Below, piece after piece: positions 44,025-52,532 of a stretch of 64,000 nt of DNA. The stretch covers positions 1 through 64,000 of the forward strand of contig CP051243.1 of the NCBI GenBank assembly GCA_017795025.1. The letters are read 5' to 3'. The notes beneath the pieces were generated by a model. That model was given only the letters and a program-made list of their open reading frames with translations. It ran no database searches and was not told the origin of the DNA. Numbering within the stretch: the first letter of the stretch is position 1; each line of letters starts with the position of its first letter. The position numbers and the translations under genes are program-made. This stretch comes from Flavobacteriales bacterium. Its GTDB lineage: Bacteria > Bacteroidota > Bacteroidia > Flavobacteriales > Schleiferiaceae.

Positions 44025-44902
44025 AACTTTAGCCCGAGGGTGTTGAGGATTCGCAGCCCCAAGATTTTTAAACTCTTGCTGTCCGCAACCGAATAGTAGT
44101 GTTGTGCTTCATGATGCTTCCCACGTTTTTGGTAGAAGCGAGCGGCCTCGTAATACTTGCGCTGAGTAGCTTGTTCAAATTGGCGCTTACTAATCTTGCT
44201 TTGCGAATAAAAGTATTCATAAACCGCAATCACCCTCTTTAGGTGGTCATCAATTCGGCTGCTCATTCCGCCGTCTTCACGGTAATAGCTTAAAGCTTCG
44301 GGCCAGTATTGAAGGCTTATTCCTCGACTTAAAAGTTCCAACCACAGGTACAAATCCTCAGCGCCGTGAAAATCCAAATTGGTTTGAAAGGGGAAGTCCA
44401 AGGCCACTTTAGTTTGGAGGATGCTGGCCGATGGAACTAAGGGACAGCCCTTGTTGATGATGTCTTCCAAATCCTTAATGGGAAAGGTTTTACGACTTCC
44501 GCTTTCTGCACGGCCAAAGTTTTCGACCGCATGATAAAGTACGGCCGTTTCGGGGGCCGCCTTTAAAAAGGAATAACAAGAAGCGAGTTTCTCGGGATGC
44601 CAAAGGTCATCGGCATCTAAAAGCGCGCAAAACTTACCGCTGGCATGCTCTATTCCCCGGTTACGCGCCGCTCCTAATCCTTTATTCTCTTGTTCCAAGA
44701 GGCTAAACCGAAGTCCGGGCTTTTCCTCCGCCCAGGTGCTTGCCCAGTCCGCTGTGTCATCCTCAGAACCATCATTGACCAAAATGATTTCATAATCCGA
44801 AAAACTTTGATCCCAAACAGATTCCAAGCAGTCTTCCAAGGTTTCCAGGGCATTATAAGCCGGAATAATGACACTGTAAAAAGGCTTAGTCATTGGTTCC
44901 AA
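44021..44902 (-). CDS. Glycosyltransferase family 2
   Basis: A 293-residue GT-A enzyme. SVIIPAYNALETLEDCLESV starts the nucleotide-sugar domain, ILVNDGSEDDTADW and FCALLDADDLWHPEK give the metal-binding D-x-D, and HGAEDLYLWLELL contains the catalytic ED. No membrane helices. It should transfer a sugar onto a surface glycan at the inner face of the cytoplasmic membrane. It overlaps the second GT2 gene by 13 bases. Confidence 0.92.
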   Translation of the reverse strand: MEPMTKPFYSVIIPAYNALETLEDCLESVWDQSFSDYEIILVNDGSEDDTADWASTWAEEKPGLRFSLLEQENKGLGAARNRGIEHASGKFCALLDADDLWHPEKLASCYSFLKAAPETAVLYHAVENFGRAESGSRKTFPIKDLEDIINKGCPLVPSASILQTKVALDFPFQTNLDFHGAEDLYLWLELLSRGISLQYWPEALSYYREDGGMSSRIDDHLKRVIAVYEYFYSQSKISKRQFEQATQRKYYEAARFYQKRGKHHEAQHYYSVADSKSLKILGLRILNTLGLKF

Positions 44903-45915
44903 TATTTACCAGGAAAAATTTGACCACGGAGTTTTTTTAAAGGCTTTAAGATACCCATCCAAGCTAGGAAATCCCTCAGATAAGAAATAAGGAAGGTGAG
45001 AAAAATCCGCCAGGCTAAATTGTTCTTATACTTTCGGAAATAGCGATAATGATGCGCATTTAGCCTTCGGTTTTCCGCATTCCAAGAATGGTAAGGTAAA
45101 TTGCCAATCCACCAATTACCAATTTCGCTAATAGCGGCATCTGCTTCGTTCTGGGCCTCGGGCAATGACTGGCGCAGCAGTTCATTTATAGCAATTAACT
45201 CCCGGTACACGGAGGCTCGCTTGCGCGATTGAGAACGCTGCGTGGAGGAATGTACCCTAAAGTAATTGCGGATTTCGGCTGTAAAGGCTAAATCATATTG
45301 CAGTAGGATTTTAGCGTAGAGGTGCCAATCACCATTCAATCGCATTTTTGGGTCACCACCGCCTACCGCTTGATAGGCCGATTTCCTAAATAGTACGGCA
45401 CTGGCATTGGGAATAGGGTTGTGAAAGAAGAGCCATTTGCGACAAGCCTCCTTGCCAGGGATGGTAAAGTCCTTTTGCCAGGCTTCCGTTTTATAAAGAA
45501 AACGCAAATTCTCTTCGTAGGAATTTAGCTCTTGACCAGCTTCATCGATCAACATCGACTGGGCATAGGCCAAGCCAACTTGCTCTTGATTTTCTAAAAG
45601 AGGCAACAAATCCTTCAACAAATCGGGATGCGCGATATCATCACTTTCGGCGATCCATAAATACTTCCCTTGGGCCAGGGCTACTCCTTTGTTCCATTGC
45701 TTAAAGGGACTGCCGCTATTTTCCGAATTGGGAATAAACCGCCATTGATAGCGCTGGGCATATTCGGCCAAAATTGCCGAGCTGCCATCGGTACTGGCGT
45801 CATCTAATAAGAGCACTTCATAGTCGGTAAAGCTTTGGGCGGCAATACTATCCAGGCGCTTTCGCAGATAGGGCTCATGCTGATAGTTAGGGACAATGAT
45901 GCTTATTTTCGGCAT
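44890..45915 (-). CDS. Glycosyltransferase family 2
   Basis: A 341-residue GT-A enzyme. ISIIVPNYQHEPYLRKRLDSI, LLLDDASTDGSSAIL and LWIAESDDIAHPDLL show the donor domain with its D-D metal site, and MRLNGDWHLYAKIL gives the catalytic Asp region. The C-terminal 100 residues are basic and aromatic, possibly membrane-associating. It overlaps the sulfotransferase gene by one base and the other GT2 gene by 13, so the three form one operon. Confidence 0.9.
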   Translation of the reverse strand: MPKISIIVPNYQHEPYLRKRLDSIAAQSFTDYEVLLLDDASTDGSSAILAEYAQRYQWRFIPNSENSGSPFKQWNKGVALAQGKYLWIAESDDIAHPDLLKDLLPLLENQEQVGLAYAQSMLIDEAGQELNSYEENLRFLYKTEAWQKDFTIPGKEACRKWLFFHNPIPNASAVLFRKSAYQAVGGGDPKMRLNGDWHLYAKILLQYDLAFTAEIRNYFRVHSSTQRSQSRKRASVYRELIAINELLRQSLPEAQNEADAAISEIGNWWIGNLPYHSWNAENRRLNAHHYRYFRKYKNNLAWRIFLTFLISYLRDFLAWMGILKPLKKLRGQIFPGKYWNQ

Positions 45916-46568
45916 TAGCGGAAGTACCTTTTAAGGTTGGCCGAGATGGATTTTCCGGTAAACGCTTCTAGGGCTTGGATGCTTTGCTTCTCCTTATTTT
46001 TTAAGTCCTCATACGCCAAGCTTAGATATCGACTGCCTAAGGAAGTCGCATAAGAATTGGCCTGATTTTGATATTGCCGGCAAAGTTCGCGAGCATAGTT
46101 GGCATCATCCAATTCTGGTGCATGGACTTCACCTTCTATTTTATTCCGCTTTTGAAGGGAAGCAATAATGGCCTCTTCGTTTCGGTGCAGGTGAATCACC
46201 TTGGCTCCAGGGAACTTGGCCAACCACATATCGAGGGTAAAGGTGTTACGAGGGTCTTTCCAACCCCAGTCTTCGTTGCGCAGGGCTTGCTTTAATTGAG
46301 CCCAGCGGCCATTAAGACGAAAGTGTTCCCGGTAAAGTTCATGGGCCGGAATAGCATGCCAATGCTCCTTTGGCGGTACACCTGGTTTATGCCAGTCGTA
46401 GCCGCTTTTCCACATTACCTGCTGGTTAATGCTAAGGAAATGCATAGCCTCGTAATTGGGATCTTTAACCACTCCCATGAAGATGCCGGATTTCTCCAGT
46501 ACTTTTGTGAGGATAGAAGTCCCGCTGCGGTGCATTCCAATAATAATGTAGGGCGGACGCATGAGCAT
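45915..46568 (-). CDS. Sulfotransferase-family protein
   Basis: A 217-residue protein. IIIGMHRSGTSILTKVLEKSG is the 5'-phosphosulfate-binding loop of PAPS-dependent sulfotransferases, and KVIHLHRNEEAIIASLQKR is the 3'-phosphate segment (Arg and Ser). WGWKDPRNTFTLDMWL is common in bacterial carbohydrate sulfotransferases. It probably sulfates a sugar made by the adjacent GT2 enzymes. The start is ATG 46568 or 46562; the divergent gene begins at 46572. Confidence 0.82.
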   Translation of the reverse strand: MLMRPPYIIIGMHRSGTSILTKVLEKSGIFMGVVKDPNYEAMHFLSINQQVMWKSGYDWHKPGVPPKEHWHAIPAHELYREHFRLNGRWAQLKQALRNEDWGWKDPRNTFTLDMWLAKFPGAKVIHLHRNEEAIIASLQKRNKIEGEVHAPELDDANYARELCRQYQNQANSYATSLGSRYLSLAYEDLKNKEKQSIQALEAFTGKSISANLKRYFR

Positions 46569-46571
46569 TTT

Positions 46572-47294
46572 ATGAGTACTCAAAGAAAGATAATTTTTCT
46601 CCACCTGCCTAAAACCGGCGGTAGCTCTTTGGTTAATATTCTGCATCAGCATTATGGACTAGCGAATGCTCAACTCATTGCCGGGGACGAGGATCCTAGA
46701 TTAGCAGGAGCGATTCGTGAGGGCCAAGCCTTTATCCATGGACATTTTAGTGCAAATGCTCTTGATCAGGCCAAGGACTACTTCAAAGCGAGCTTATTAA
46801 GGCAAGCCGGAGATCGTGTGATTTCTCGCTTTGTGCACATTGCCCATTCTAAAGAAGAGAGACTTAAAAAAGAATACCAGAACTATCAAGGTTTTGAAGA
46901 TTTCTTAAAAAGCACTTATGCCGATAATTGGCAAACCCGAATGTTGGCTGGCGTTTGGCATCAGGGGCGCGTAAATGAAGAAACTTATATCAAGGCCGTA
47001 GACCGACTATACGAATTGGATTGGGTAGCTTCTTCGGCACAGATGCCGATAGCAGCCCTGGATTTAAGTCAGAAACTAGGCTTTCGATCTTTTTACCATC
47101 CACAGCTAAATAAGCGGGCATCCCAAGCAATGTGGTTAGACATTGATGCCAAGTATCGAGCAGACATCGAAACCTTAAATCGTTTCGATGCCCAATTGGT
47201 TCGGGAGGCTGAAGCACTTTTCTTGCGCCGAAAATCCGTTTCCTTAATGGATTCCATTATCTTGAAGGCTAAACAATTAGGCTCAAGGGGCTAA
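46572..47294 (+). CDS. Sulfotransferase family 2-like protein
   Basis: A 240-residue protein starting at ATG 46572. FLHLPKTGGSSLVNIL is the PAPS 5'-phosphosulfate loop in the LPKTGGS form of carbohydrate sulfotransferases (HS2ST/Sulfotransfer_2). The usual second motif FLRDPVERxxS is changed to LLRQAGDRVISRF: Arg and Ser remain but Asp-Pro is lost, so activity should be tested. It points away from the minus-strand sulfotransferase with only three bases between start codons. Confidence 0.78.
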   Translation: MSTQRKIIFLHLPKTGGSSLVNILHQHYGLANAQLIAGDEDPRLAGAIREGQAFIHGHFSANALDQAKDYFKASLLRQAGDRVISRFVHIAHSKEERLKKEYQNYQGFEDFLKSTYADNWQTRMLAGVWHQGRVNEETYIKAVDRLYELDWVASSAQMPIAALDLSQKLGFRSFYHPQLNKRASQAMWLDIDAKYRADIETLNRFDAQLVREAEALFLRRKSVSLMDSIILKAKQLGSRG

Positions 47295-47299
47295 GTTTA

Positions 47300-47644
47300 T
47301 TGAAAACCAAGGAACGTCTTTCTAAGGTAGTTTTTGCTTTAAATGCTTTTCTGTTTCTTTTAAGTGCCATTGGCTTAGGGGAGCAGGAAAAGTGGTTATT
47401 GGCAGCAATTCAAGGCCTGGCAGCGGCTTTAAATATTATGCTCTTACTACGGTTTTTGAGTATGAGGTCGCGTAAGCTTTTAGGACAAGCTGTATTCATA
47501 ATGAATGTCTTAGTCTGCTTATCAGTCGCTATCGACTATCAATCTTCTGGCAGTAATTACATTCACTTGGCCTGGTATTTAGCCGCTCTTATTTCTTTGA
47601 TTGCCATTTTTTTTAATCGGAGGAAAGCAAAACCAAGCCCATAA
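47300..47644 (+). CDS. Small four-helix membrane protein
   Basis: A 114-residue protein with four predicted membrane helices (FALNAFLFLLSAIGL, LLAAIQGLAAALNIMLLL, LLGQAVFIMNVLVCLSVAI and YLAALISLIAIFF) and a basic tail RRKAKPSP. Translation starts at TTG 47300, five bases after the sulfotransferase stop, so it belongs to that operon. I do not recognise a family; it may help the glycan machinery at the membrane, but this is only context. Confidence 0.7.
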   Translation: MKTKERLSKVVFALNAFLFLLSAIGLGEQEKWLLAAIQGLAAALNIMLLLRFLSMRSRKLLGQAVFIMNVLVCLSVAIDYQSSGSNYIHLAWYLAALISLIAIFFNRRKAKPSP

Positions 47645-47706
47645 GTTTTGAGGCATTATTCTTGAATAGAATTTAAAACTAGGTCTTCCATCTTAATTCG
47701 AGGAAA

Positions 47707-48623
47707 ATGAGCTTTGGTTCCTACCGGCTTAAAAATTTGATTCTGTTTTGTTTCATCTTGTGTACTTGGAAGATGCATGGGCAGTATACTTTACCCAAGC
47801 CAGAAGTTTTAGCACAAAAAGGCATTCAGAAACTCACCATTCATAAAACTCCCGTTCGCTATTTGATGGGAGCGGGCACCATTCCTGTTGATACAAATGA
47901 CTTAGGCCAGACCCAAGCTTTGATTCGTTATTATTTTAATTCCTCGGGAAAGATCGATTCGGTTTATCATTATCCCACCACTACGGCTACTTTAAAAAGG
48001 ACATCCTGCGGTACGACAGCCTTGACCGCTTGGTGGAAATTAAAACCATAGATCGCGATGGAAAAGTGTTGAATCGCGGTCTCGTGCAATCGATGGACTC
48101 TGCCGGATGTTGGTATTCGGCATCTTGGAGCCAGGGGGTTTTGAAGTATGAGCATTTTATTACCGCCGACAGTATCGTTTTTAAATACATTATGTATCGT
48201 GGTAGTGAAAGGTATCCCTCCCTTATGGTTTATCGATACGATTTTGAACAAGAGATGCGTTCGGAAACTTGGTTTAGGCAAGGGGAAATGACCATAAAGC
48301 GCAGTTGGCAATGGATTGCTATTGAAGGAAGGCCGCAGCGCTTTATTTTTCAGGAGTATTTAAAAGAAGGGGAGCCCGATCCGGATGTTGAGATTTATGA
48401 AGTGGATAGCTCCGGAAAGGTGATTAATGATCAAAATGGATTTTTTACGGATCCCTTTATGTCGCATAATTACTTTGAGCGTTTTCGAGAATTTAAAGGG
48501 ATTCAACACGCCCATCAAAGTCTGATGAATCAAGATTCCTTGCCAGACTTTCAGCTCCATAAACAGCTTTGGACTTTTGATGGAACCCGATTGGAAGTCC
48601 GCTACGACTTTAGTTACCAATAA
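47707..48623 (+). pseudogene. Exported unknown protein, split by a frameshift near 47975
   Basis: One gene in two frames. Frame 1 (47707-48051) starts with a signal peptide (ILFCFILCTWKMHGQ) and runs to ...KIDSVYHY, after which its sequence becomes Thr-rich and then stops. From about 47970 the -1 frame reads HHYGYFKKDILRYDSLDRLVEIKT and continues to the stop at 48623. The joined product would be about 305 residues, with FKKD-x-LRYDSLDR-type strands common in Bacteroidota exported proteins. One missing base in the CCC run at 47974-47976 would explain it: a mutation, a sequencing error or, less likely, ribosomal frameshifting. Confidence 0.75.
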
Positions 48624-48626
48624 GTT

Positions 48627-49763
48627 CTAGGCTTCGCTTAACCAATTGGCCTCAAGCACTATTCCGGGGTTTTGTCTTTGAGCCGCTATTTCATTGGCTT
48701 CCCAATCTTTACCGATAACTTCAAAGTAAACTGCTCGACCTACAAAGTCGGCTCGGATACCATCTAAATAGAGGTGGACATTAAAGAAAAAGCGCCCGGG
48801 CATTAAGGGTACCTTAGTAAGCTTTAGACTGCATTGTTTTTGCTTGGGGCTTAAGTCATGTTTAAAACTGCTTAAGTAATTCCCCCGACTATTAAATAAG
48901 TGTAATTCAATCCTTTGGCTTTTTGCTTCGGAATTGCTTTGCCAACTTAGGTCTACTTGCAGCGGACCATTTTGTGCAATCGATTTCTTAGCCTCGCCAT
49001 TATGCGCTTCAAGGCTGGTCAATCGGGCTCGTCCGTCACCCTCTCTATCCCTGCGATCGGCAATAGCAATATCGGCTTGCAAGGTTTCTAAGCCCTTTAA
49101 ATAGGCCTCAATAACCGCACTGGGCTCCCCAATCTGTTTAATTTGGCCTTGGTCGAGCCAAGCCACTTGATCGCAAAGCCCAGAAATGGCCCCCATATTA
49201 TGGCTTACAAAAATGATACTGCGGGCTTTTTCCTTGGCCAAGCTATCCATCCTTTGCAAACAACGCTTTTGGAAATCGGCATCTCCAACCGCTAAGACTT
49301 CGTCAATTAAAAGAATCTCGGCATCGAGGTGGGCTGCTACCGCAAAAGCGAGACGCACGAACATTCCACTGCTGTAGCGTTTAACGGGCATGTCCAAAAA
49401 TCGCTCTACCCCCGCAAAGTCTACAATTGCATCAAATTGCTTCCGTATGGAAGCCCGACTCATTCCTAAAATGCTTCCGTTGAGGTAAATGTTTTCTCGA
49501 CCGCTAAGCTCGGGATGAAAGCCAGTGCCTACTTCCAGTAAGGAGGCCATTTTTCCGTAGGCGAGAACCCGCCCTTCGCTGGGGGCCGTAATGCGTGATA
49601 GGATTTTTAGGAGGGTAGATTTGCCGGCTCCATTGGCTCCGATTAGGCCCAGCACAGATCCTTCTTCCAAGCTTAGGTTCACGTTCTTTAAAGCCCAAAA
49701 ATGCTCCTTGCCGGCGATGCGATACTGCTTGCCTAAATTCTCTATGGATAAGGCCTTTGTCAT
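48627..49763 (-). CDS. wzt: Polysaccharide ABC transporter ATPase with C-terminal glycan-binding domain (Wzt type)
   Basis: A 378-residue ATPase. GLIGANGAGKSTLLKIL is Walker A, YSSGMFVRLAFAVA the signature loop and ILLIDEVLAVGD Walker B; this pattern is typical of O-antigen/teichoic acid exporters. Residues about 240-375 form an extra beta domain like the C-terminal carbohydrate-binding domain of Wzt, which recognises the finished chain's cap. It overlaps the permease gene as ATGA. The exporter moves a lipid-linked glycan across the inner membrane. Confidence 0.9.
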   Translation of the reverse strand: MTKALSIENLGKQYRIAGKEHFWALKNVNLSLEEGSVLGLIGANGAGKSTLLKILSRITAPSEGRVLAYGKMASLLEVGTGFHPELSGRENIYLNGSILGMSRASIRKQFDAIVDFAGVERFLDMPVKRYSSGMFVRLAFAVAAHLDAEILLIDEVLAVGDADFQKRCLQRMDSLAKEKARSIIFVSHNMGAISGLCDQVAWLDQGQIKQIGEPSAVIEAYLKGLETLQADIAIADRRDREGDGRARLTSLEAHNGEAKKSIAQNGPLQVDLSWQSNSEAKSQRIELHLFNSRGNYLSSFKHDLSPKQKQCSLKLTKVPLMPGRFFFNVHLYLDGIRADFVGRAVYFEVIGKDWEANEIAAQRQNPGIVLEANWLSEA

Positions 49764-50602
49764 AGCAAGTCTGCCATTTTACGTTCTGATTTCTGAAAGT
49801 AAATCCAGCCGCTAATAAATAAACTGAAGCACCAAATGATACCCCACCAGGGTAAATCACTAAGGGTCAAATTTTCCAGTTCAAAAAGTGGCGCCCGCCA
49901 CATTTCAAGAATCCCCATCATAGGGTTTAAGTAGAGAAGGTCCTGATATTTTAATGGGATGGATTCTGTCCATAAATCTGGACTGTAGGCAATGGGGCTC
50001 AAGAAAAACAGCATTTGGCTGATAAAGGGAATCAATTGCTGTAAATCGCGAAAGCGAACACTAAGAGCAGCAAACCAAAGGGCCAATCCTTGCGAGGCTA
50101 AAAGGCTAAGGATAAGTGCTCCCAGGAATCCGGCTAAAGTGGCGAAGCTAAAATGCGCATCTGCGAAAGCGACAAAAAGGAAAATGAGCAAAACAAAAAG
50201 AAGGTCCACCAGCGCCACTAAACTTTTAGATAAAACCAGAAGTAGGCGTGGGAAGTAAATCTTTTGCAGCATGCCACGGGCTTGAATAAGCGAGGCCGAT
50301 CCTTGACTGAGATTGAAATTAAAGAAGCCCCAAAAGATGAGTCCGCTAAGGGTGTAGCTAATAAAAGGAACGCCTTCGGTATTGGCATTTAAGGCTTTTT
50401 GGAAAACCAGGTATAGCACCCCCAGAGACAGGAGCGGTTGAAGTAGTGCCCATAAAGGTCCTAAGAAGGTTTGGGCGTAGCGAACTTGGAAATCTCGCTT
50501 GGCAAAGCTGATGCCCAGTCCTCGGTACTGCCATAATTCGTTCACTTGCTTGCGCAAGCTGCTACCTTTAGCACTTATTTCGAGGCTGGGAGATTTTGCC
50601 AT
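49760..50602 (-). CDS. wzm: Polysaccharide ABC transporter permease (Wzm type)
   Basis: A 280-residue ABC-2 permease with six membrane helices. YRGLGISFAKRDFQVRYAQTFLGPLWALLQP is the conserved amphipathic start of Wzm/TagG permeases, and FFLSPIAYSPDLWTESIP a loop common to the family. First gene of the wzm-wzt operon; the gene starts at ATG 50602 and its partner overlaps its stop. Confidence 0.9.
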   Translation of the reverse strand: MAKSPSLEISAKGSSLRKQVNELWQYRGLGISFAKRDFQVRYAQTFLGPLWALLQPLLSLGVLYLVFQKALNANTEGVPFISYTLSGLIFWGFFNFNLSQGSASLIQARGMLQKIYFPRLLLVLSKSLVALVDLLFVLLIFLFVAFADAHFSFATLAGFLGALILSLLASQGLALWFAALSVRFRDLQQLIPFISQMLFFLSPIAYSPDLWTESIPLKYQDLLYLNPMMGILEMWRAPLFELENLTLSDLPWWGIIWCFSLFISGWIYFQKSERKMADLL

Positions 50603-50639
50603 GCTACAAATATAGCGGCCTTAAAGGATTGGCGGTCTT

Positions 50640-50670
50640 AAAAAAAGCAGGGCGATCCGAAGATCGCCCT
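50640..50670 (-). terminator. Terminator 2 downstream of the 50822-51676 gene
   Basis: Plus-strand GGGCGATC-CGAA-GATCGCCC (50651-50670) beside an A run (50641-50647), so it works on the minus strand as a stem with a U tract. Confidence 0.9.
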
Positions 50671-50710
50671 TATTGCTTCCTTGCAGGGGGTGCGCAAGGA
50701 AGCGAATCTT

Positions 50711-50750
50711 AAAAAAATAGAAGTCCCGATCTCCCCAAACCGGGACTTCT
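50711..50750 (-). terminator. Terminator 1 downstream of the 50822-51676 gene
   Basis: Plus-strand AGAAGTCCCG (50719-50728) and CGGGACTTCT (50741-50750) pair perfectly; the A run at 50711-50717 gives the minus-strand U tract. Together with the hairpin at 50674-50700 and the terminator at 50640-50670 it makes a stacked array. Confidence 0.92.
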
Positions 50751-50821
50751 GATTGAATCCACTAGGATTCTCGGTTATCCTCCTCGCGGAGTGTCCTTCC
50801 TCCCCTAGGCAGTGATCTATC

Positions 50822-51676
50822 TTATACTGCCTTCTTAAGAAGTCTTTGTTCTAATACGCCCTCCAATTCTGATTTAATCCCAAATTGAAGGACTAAATCG
50901 AAAAAACGCTTCCAGTTTACATGGGTTTCGGTACTCAAGCGTAAGTGGGTGTAAGCGTCAAGAAATTTTTTATTGATGCTGAGTTCAACAAACTCTTGGA
51001 AGGTTTCGCGGGTCATATCATTGAGCATAGGAATCCATAGCTCTTGGATTTTTCCCTTAATCCGTTTTAGTTCGTTGTCGAGGTTTTGATAATTAATCTG
51101 ATTGGAATCAAATTCATTTACCTTTTTAATATTAAGGATTTCCTCTACTTGATTCACAATAAGGTTATGCGACATTTTCATCTCATTACCCATGCGATCA
51201 AAGTTATGCTGTCCAATCACTGCTGGGTGGAAGGCAATTTCGAAGCCATTACCCAAGCGTAGGCCACTGTTTTTTTGAATCACTTCTAAGAGAACTACTT
51301 CGGCCAGGTCGGGATCGATATGCGGTCCGAAGATGACCCAATCACCGGCATTTAAACTCTTACCAATTAAAGAGGCGGCATCTTTAACGCTGCCCCAATC
51401 GAGCATGGAATTACTCAATCCATTGAGGTAAAAGATCCCTGCAGCCCGAAGGTCACCAGCCTGATTGGCTAAAATTAGTTTGTGCTTATCTAGGTTTACT
51501 TCTAAACCACGACTTTCTAAAAACTCGTTTAGATTAATAGTGCTTGGCACCACTTTATCGTGAATCATAGTCGAAAAACGACTTGAGAAGTCGAGGGCAT
51601 AACGGATGCCTTCGGTGTTTAGACCTAAGACCGCAATGTGGGTCTCTTTACGTTTTAATTCTGCATATCGGTTCAT
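50822..51676 (-). CDS. Degenerate nucleotide-sugar-dehydrogenase-like protein, function unknown
   Basis: A 284-residue protein whose first 155 residues follow the Rossmann half of UDP-N-acetyl-sugar dehydrogenases (WbpA/VipA type) in order: IAVLGLNTEGIRYALDFSSRF for IAVxGLGYVGLPLA, then AAGIFYLNGLSNS for the VPTPID segment, DAASLIGKSLNAGDWVIFG, ILEEVSGL-like VIQKNSGLRLGNGFEIAFHP. The nucleotide-binding glycines and the YSPERI motif are changed, and the catalytic-Cys domain is absent, so it is probably not an active enzyme. The last 110 residues are helical, charged and unfamiliar. Upstream lie a LytTR regulator and a kinase. A ligand sensor or regulator is a guess. Confidence 0.6.
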   Translation of the reverse strand: MNRYAELKRKETHIAVLGLNTEGIRYALDFSSRFSTMIHDKVVPSTINLNEFLESRGLEVNLDKHKLILANQAGDLRAAGIFYLNGLSNSMLDWGSVKDAASLIGKSLNAGDWVIFGPHIDPDLAEVVLLEVIQKNSGLRLGNGFEIAFHPAVIGQHNFDRMGNEMKMSHNLIVNQVEEILNIKKVNEFDSNQINYQNLDNELKRIKGKIQELWIPMLNDMTRETFQEFVELSINKKFLDAYTHLRLSTETHVNWKRFFDLVLQFGIKSELEGVLEQRLLKKAV

Positions 51677-51705
51677 GATAGATACTTTTTGGGGTCATTA
51701 TCTGA

Positions 51706-51731
51706 AGCGAAAGTATCCTGGAACCGAAAGT
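51706..51731 (-). promoter_or_regulatory. Candidate LytTR direct repeats upstream of the 50822-51676 gene
   Basis: Plus-strand AGCGAAAGT (51706-51714) and ACCGAAAGT (51723-51731) agree in 8 of 9 bases with a 17-bp period. LytTR regulators bind pairs of 9-bp direct repeats, and one is encoded directly upstream. The CGAAAGTA text is also one mismatch from a minus-strand -7 box. Confidence 0.35.
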
Positions 51732-51797
51732 GATTTTAGATTATTAGTTTGATGAGCAAGCTTTCCCGACGAATGGTAGAAAATACCGGATGAATGA

Positions 51798-52532
51798 TTA
51801 GAGGGTATTCAATCGGCTTAAAAGCAGGCTGCGATTGGCTCTGCTCACGGGGATGGCTTTTTTTTGGATGTTGATGGAGGTTTCTTCTACCTCGTCGATT
51901 TGCTCCAAATTTACGACGAAGCTGCGGTGCACCTGCATAAATTGATCCTCGCTTAATTTATCGGCTACCTTTTTTAGGGTAGAGTAGATCACGAAGCTTT
52001 CCTTAAGGGTTTTTATGAGCACATAATCGCCTTTGGCCTCCGCGTAGCAAATTTCACCGCGCTTTATTTTCACCAGGCGTTGATCCACCTTTAAGTAGAG
52101 ATGATCATTAAGCACCATGGGTGCTACTGGATCTTTACCCTGAATTTCATTAAAAAGGCGGTAATTAGACATGGCCACTTCAATGCCAGCCATAATGTCT
52201 TTAACGCCATAGGGCTTTACGATATATCCATAGGGACCTTCGGCTTTTGCACGGGTGATGGTTTCTTCATCTGCGTAAGCGGTAGTGAAAATGAAGGGGA
52301 TATTGTATTTCTGCCGAATGAGGCGCGCCAATTCTACGCCATCCATTTTACCACGAAGCTGAATATCGAGTAGCAGTAAATCAGGCTCCTGTTGCATTAA
52401 TTGCATCACCGCTTCTTCACCACTTTCGGCAACACTTAAAACTTCATGATCTAAGAGCTCCAGCATTTCGCTTAGGCTCTCGGCAATCATTGGTTCATCT
52501 TCAACCACTAAAATTTTAAGCTTGTCCATCAT
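51798..52532 (-). CDS. LytTR-family response regulator
   Basis: A 244-residue regulator. The receiver (about 1-125) has the acidic pair in VVEDEPMI, phospho-acceptor Asp in LLLLDIQLRGKMDGVEL and Lys in YIVKPYG. The LytTR DNA-binding domain (about 145-244) has ICYAEAKGDYVLIKT, STLKKVADKL and FMQVHRSFVVNLEQIDEV. It overlaps the kinase stop by one base, so it is the kinase's partner; it should bind 9-bp direct repeats. Confidence 0.94.
   Translation of the reverse strand: MMDKLKILVVEDEPMIAESLSEMLELLDHEVLSVAESGEEAVMQLMQQEPDLLLLDIQLRGKMDGVELARLIRQKYNIPFIFTTAYADEETITRAKAEGPYGYIVKPYGVKDIMAGIEVAMSNYRLFNEIQGKDPVAPMVLNDHLYLKVDQRLVKIKRGEICYAEAKGDYVLIKTLKESFVIYSTLKKVADKLSEDQFMQVHRSFVVNLEQIDEVEETSINIQKKAIPVSRANRSLLLSRLNTL

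Noticed and set aside
46296-46571. N-terminal extension of the plus-strand sulfotransferase
   Set aside because: This part is the shadow of the opposite-strand sulfotransferase gene; the PAPS loop begins shortly after ATG 46572.
47974-47980. Programmed -1 ribosomal frameshift in the split gene
   Set aside because: The CCCA stretch is not a standard X-XXY-YYZ slippery heptamer and no following pseudoknot was evident; a simple indel explains the data better.
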